Shown: positions 61,033 through 64,000 of the stretch, piece after piece
Position numbering within the stretch: the stretch's first letter is position 1
Layout: each line of letters opens with the position of its first letter
Assembly (NCBI GenBank): GCA_030653935.1
Contig: JAURYL010000048.1
Location: forward strand, 1-64,000
Reading direction: 5' to 3'
Origin: Pseudomonadota bacterium
GTDB taxonomy: Bacteria; Pseudomonadota; Gammaproteobacteria; Burkholderiales; Thiobacillaceae
DNA: 64,000 nt
The notes under the pieces: generated by a model
What the model was told of the DNA's origin: nothing
The model's input: the letters and a program-made list of their open reading frames with translations, nothing else
Databases searched by the model: none
Made by a program: the position numbers and the translations under genes

Positions 61033-62484
61033 TCAAAACCTCGGCAATTCCGGGAACGGCAAGGCGCCACCCTGGATGTGCATCCGCCCCATCTCGGCGC
61101 AGCGGTGCAGGGTGGGGACGGCCTTGCCGGGGTTGAGCAGGCCCGCCGGGTCGAAGGCGGCCTTGATGGCGTGGAACTGGGCGAGTTCGGCGGCGGTGAA
61201 CTGGCTACAGGCGGCGTCCAGCTTCTCGACGCCAATGCCGTGTTCGCCGGTGACCGTGCCACCGACTTCCACGCACAGGCGGAGGATGTCGGTGCCGAAG
61301 TCCTCGGCCTTTTTCATTTCGCCGGGCTGGTTGGCGTCGAACAGGATCAGCGGGTGCAGATTGCCGTCGCCGGCGTGGAACACGTTGGCGACACGCAGGC
61401 CGTATTGTTCCGACAGTTCGCCGATGCGCCGCAGGACCTGGGCCAGGTGCTGGCGCGGAATGGTGCCATCCATGCAGTAGTAATCCGGGCTGATGCGGCC
61501 CACCGCCGGGAAGGCGCCCTTGCGTCCGGCCCAGAATTTCATGCGTTGGGCTTCGTCCTGGGCGGTGCGGACTTCAGTCGCGCCAGCGCTGAACAGCACT
61601 TCGCGCACGGCCATGATCTGTTCCGAAACTTCGGCGTTGGCGCCGTCGAGTTCGCACAGCAGGATGGCGGCGGCGTCCACCGGATAGCCGGCGTGGACGA
61701 AATCCTCGGCGGCGCGGATCGACAGGTTGTCCATCATCTCCAGGCCGGCGGGCAGGATGCCGGCGCCGATGATGGCGGCCACCGCCGCCCCCGCCGTTTC
61801 CACCGAGGCGAACGCAGCCAGCAGCACCTGGGCGCGTTCCGGCTTCACCAGCAGCTTCACGGTGACTTCCACCACCACGCCCAACAGCCCTTCCGAGCCG
61901 GTCATCAGCGCCAGGAGGTCGTAGCCGGGGCTGTCCAGTGATTGCGCGCCGATTTCCAGCAACTCGCCATCCATGGTCAGCACTTTCAGCGCCAGCAGGT
62001 TGTGTACGGTCAGCCCGTATTTCAGGCAATGCACGCCGCCGGAGTTCTCGGCGACGTTGCCGCCGATGGAACAGGCGATCTGCGAGGAAGGGTCGGGTGC
62101 GTAATACAAGCCGTAAGCGGCCACTGCCTCGGAGATAGCGAGGTTGCGGACGCCGGGCTGCACCCGTGCGAGACGGTTGTCGGCGTCGATGCCGAGAATG
62201 CGGTTAAAGCGTGCCAGCGACAGCACCACGCCATCGGCCAGCGGCAGAGCGCCGCCGGACAAGCCGGTACCGGCGCCGCGCGCGACCACCGGAACTTGAT
62301 GCTCAAGGCAGATGCGCAGTACCGCTTGTGCCTGCTCCAGCGTTTCCGGCAGGCACACCGCCAGCGGCACTTGGCGATAGGCGGAAAGACCGTCGCACTC
62401 GTAAGGGCGCAGGGCTTCGGCCTCGATCAGCAGGGACTGGGGCGGGAGGGTGGCTTTTAGGGCGGCCTGGAAGGCGGAGTTCAT
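61033..62484 (-). CDS. glcD: Glycolate oxidase catalytic subunit GlcD
   Basis: GlcD is the FAD-linked subunit that oxidises glycolate to glyoxylate. The 483-residue protein shows VVARGAGTGLSGGALPLADG (FAD-binding loop), IACSIGGNVAENSGGVHCLK, the FAD-oxidase C domain with FHAGDGNLHPLILFD, and GTVTGEHGIGVEKL near the C-terminus. Length is normal. It is the first gene of glcDEF. Its presence in this genome fits 2-phosphoglycolate salvage. Confidence 0.95.
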   Translation of the reverse strand: MNSAFQAALKATLPPQSLLIEAEALRPYECDGLSAYRQVPLAVCLPETLEQAQAVLRICLEHQVPVVARGAGTGLSGGALPLADGVVLSLARFNRILGIDADNRLARVQPGVRNLAISEAVAAYGLYYAPDPSSQIACSIGGNVAENSGGVHCLKYGLTVHNLLALKVLTMDGELLEIGAQSLDSPGYDLLALMTGSEGLLGVVVEVTVKLLVKPERAQVLLAAFASVETAGAAVAAIIGAGILPAGLEMMDNLSIRAAEDFVHAGYPVDAAAILLCELDGANAEVSEQIMAVREVLFSAGATEVRTAQDEAQRMKFWAGRKGAFPAVGRISPDYYCMDGTIPRQHLAQVLRRIGELSEQYGLRVANVFHAGDGNLHPLILFDANQPGEMKKAEDFGTDILRLCVEVGGTVTGEHGIGVEKLDAACSQFTAAELAQFHAIKAAFDPAGLLNPGKAVPTLHRCAEMGRMHIQGGALPFPELPRF

Positions 62485-62498
62485 GTCGGGTTTTTACC

Positions 62499-62526
62499 GT
62501 CATTCCCGCGCAGGCGGGAATCCAGG
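62499..62526. repeat. REP-like CCCGC palindrome upstream of glcD
   Basis: GTCATTCCCGCGCAGGCGGG followed by AATCCAGG; same family as the unit inside mod at 24892-24919. Confidence 0.8.
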
Positions 62527-62550
62527 TTGTTCAGTCTGAAAAACTGCGCC

Positions 62551-62608
62551 GTAGGAGCGGGCTTGCCCGCGATACCGCGACGATTATCGCGGGCAAGCCC
62601 GCTCCTAC
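62551..62608. repeat. REP-like palindrome with 23-bp arms
   Basis: GTAGGAGCGGGCTTGCCCGC plus GAT, and its exact reverse complement, are separated by 12 bp. This GTAGGAGCGGGC type is widespread in proteobacterial genomes. It lies between glcD and the DUF1537 kinase gene. Confidence 0.88.
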
Positions 62609-62641
62609 GGTTACCGCTTCCTTCGGGGCCGCGTTTCGTGG

Positions 62642-63952
62642 TCATGCCGAAAGCCTGCGCACCGCCGTCGCCAGCGCGTCATCGTCGCCGACGTTGCCGG
62701 GGAAGATCACCACCGGCAGGTTCGGGTAGCGCGGGTGGTCGGCGGGGCAGCGCACCACGGAACAGCCGGGCAGGATCTGGCCGAGCACGCTGGCGGCCCG
62801 CAGCGCGAGGCCGTCGGAAAGCACGTCGTTGGAGGTGATGCCGCCCTTGCTGATGAGAAAACCCAGGGTCGTCGGTAGGCCGCGCACCACATCCATCAAG
62901 AAGGCGGAAACCGCTTCGCCGAAGGTCAGGCGGGTGGCCTGGTCGGGAAACTGGCGTTCGACACGGCTGGTGTAGATCACCAAAGTTGCGCCCGCCGCGT
63001 GCGCCAGTTCCGCCTGCTCCAGCACGCTCGCCAGCAGTGCCGCGCGTTCGCCCGCGATGCGGTCGACCTCGACCTCGATGGCGAGCACGCCGGGTTCGGC
63101 CAGCAGCTTTTCCAGTTGCGCGGTGGTCTTCTTTACATGCGAGCCGACGATCACCGCGCCAGGCTGGTTGTTGCGCACATAGGCGTGCATGGCCTCGGCG
63201 GCGACCGGTTGCGGCGGCAGTTTCGCCAGGGCGGTCAACAGGCTGGCGGCGGAACGAAACAGGAAGCGCTTGCCCTGGGCCGCCGCCGCTTGCAGTTGTT
63301 CGGCGAAATGGTTCAGGTCGGCCTGGGTTTCCGCATCCACCACGCAACAGCGGTTGCCATGCAACGCCATGAGCCGATCCAGGACATCGCCGCGCACGTC
63401 ATCGAGCAGGAAGCGTTCGACCTCGCCCGCCTTGATCCGGCCAGCGGTCTTTTCTTCCACGTAGTCGGGCAGATAGCTGTGGCGGTAGCCAAACACCGAA
63501 TCGCGCGCGAATTCGGTATCCGCCACCGGCGTCGGCGTGCCGTTCACCACCAGGTAATGAATGCTGTCGCGGGTGAAACGGCCGCCCTCGAAGAAGGCGG
63601 GGGTGAGGAAATGGGCATCGAACGGTCCCAATTCCTCCGCCATGACATCGGTTTCCACCGGGTAATGCCCGCGCAGGGTGGAGTCGGAACGGCTGACGAA
63701 GATCGGGTTGAGATCGATGCCGTCGAGCGCCAGTTTCAGGTTATGGCAGACCTCGCGGGTCACGGTGGCGGCACGCGCCGCATCCATGCCGCGCGTGTTG
63801 GTCAGGACGAAGAACAGCGGCGACGCGTCGAGCAGCGCTTCGCGCAAGGTGGACACATCCCAGCGGGTCAGCAGCTTGCAGGAATGCACCGTCTGCGAGC
63901 CGGTGGGGTCGTCGTCGAGAACGATGATTTTGGTGGGGGTCATGGCATCCAT
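62642..63952 (-). CDS. DUF1537 four-carbon acid sugar kinase-like protein
   Basis: This family (OtnK, DtnK and relatives) phosphorylates four-carbon acid sugars such as threonate and erythronate. The protein of about 436 residues has the N-terminal substrate-binding domain (VLDDDPTGSQTVHSCKLL, FVSRSDSTLRGHYPVE, PAFFEGGRFT) and the C-terminal nucleotide-binding domain (VIVGSHVKKTTAQLEKLL, LGFLISKGGITSNDVLSDGL, PVVIFPGNVGDDDAL). All common motifs are intact. The start may be 63952 or 63943; neither has a strong ribosome site, and the frame further upstream is repeat. Placement beside glcDEF suggests a role in carboxylate salvage, but its substrate here is unknown. Confidence 0.88.
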   Translation of the reverse strand: MDAMTPTKIIVLDDDPTGSQTVHSCKLLTRWDVSTLREALLDASPLFFVLTNTRGMDAARAATVTREVCHNLKLALDGIDLNPIFVSRSDSTLRGHYPVETDVMAEELGPFDAHFLTPAFFEGGRFTRDSIHYLVVNGTPTPVADTEFARDSVFGYRHSYLPDYVEEKTAGRIKAGEVERFLLDDVRGDVLDRLMALHGNRCCVVDAETQADLNHFAEQLQAAAAQGKRFLFRSAASLLTALAKLPPQPVAAEAMHAYVRNNQPGAVIVGSHVKKTTAQLEKLLAEPGVLAIEVEVDRIAGERAALLASVLEQAELAHAAGATLVIYTSRVERQFPDQATRLTFGEAVSAFLMDVVRGLPTTLGFLISKGGITSNDVLSDGLALRAASVLGQILPGCSVVRCPADHPRYPNLPVVIFPGNVGDDDALATAVRRLSA

Positions 63953-63962
63953 TCGTAGCAAC

Positions 63963-63992
63963 GTAGGTTGGGCAAAGCGAAGCGTGCCCAAC
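63963..63992. repeat. GTAGGTTGGGCA repeat, copy 4
   Basis: Identical to the 30-bp unit at 60939-60968, just upstream of the DUF1537 kinase gene at the window edge. Confidence 0.9.
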
Positions 63993-64000
63993 ATCGCGGC

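Overview
The window is GC-rich, gene-dense bacterial chromosome. Its genes point to a sulfur-oxidising, CO2-fixing proteobacterium, most likely a betaproteobacterium of the Thiobacillus type. This placement is an inference from gene content (soxXA-soxB, a DsrC-like protein, a DAB inorganic-carbon uptake locus, two SulP carriers, glycolate oxidase); no rRNA or other phylogenetic marker is present. No CRISPR array, tRNA or rRNA was seen.

Layout. 1-3.5 kb: small secreted protein, single-cysteine DsrC-like protein, DUF302 lipoprotein, moaC, BepA-like protease. 3.5-7.1 kb: soxX, soxA, soxB, preceded and followed by repeat elements bounded by inverted repeats. 7.4-14.8 kb (minus): a ten-gene Mrp-type cation/proton antiporter operon with three ND4/ND5-like subunits. 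15.2-17.0 kb: SulP carrier 1. 17.0-20.6 kb: Usp-like gene with a sigma-54 promoter, divergent from a histidine kinase and an NtrC-type activator. 20.6-30.0 kb: a defence island bounded by a 91-bp direct repeat of the activator gene's 3' end. It holds a DUF262/DUF1524/DUF5655 GmrSD-like protein and a compact operon mod-darT-darG-res, in which a DarTG ADP-ribosylation toxin-antitoxin pair sits inside a type III restriction-modification system. 30.2-42.9 kb: a carbon-uptake locus with SulP carrier 2 (carrying a coiled-coil insertion), an ND4-like protein, DabA, DabB, two more ND4-like proteins, and a convergent CsoSCA-like beta-carbonic anhydrase. 43-49.8 kb: Uma2 protein, coaBC, ankyrin protein, two tandem cNMP-rhodanese fusion proteins, ubiD, lipoprotein. 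49.9-53.3 kb: two Hsp20 genes divergent from cbpA-cbpM-degP-like protease. 53.3-58.5 kb: YbiT-like ABC-F, a PAS-GGDEF-EAL-CZB gene broken by one amber codon, rpmG-rpmB, radC. 58.6-64 kb: glycolate oxidase glcDEF and a DUF1537 kinase.

How it fits together. Sox proteins supply electrons from reduced sulfur. DabAB-type proteins, SulP carriers and a carbonic anhydrase would concentrate inorganic carbon, and the Mrp antiporter could maintain the ion gradients that drive uptake. Glycolate oxidase recycles the by-product of Rubisco oxygenation. Superimposed are at least six families of short palindromic repeats, two of which have entered coding sequences (mod, glcF) without breaking the frame.

Most noteworthy: the nested mod-darT-darG-res operon and its flanking repeat; the expanded DAB locus; the sigma-54 circuit; the CysB-only DsrC variant; in-frame repeat insertions; and the single-stop GGDEF-EAL gene.
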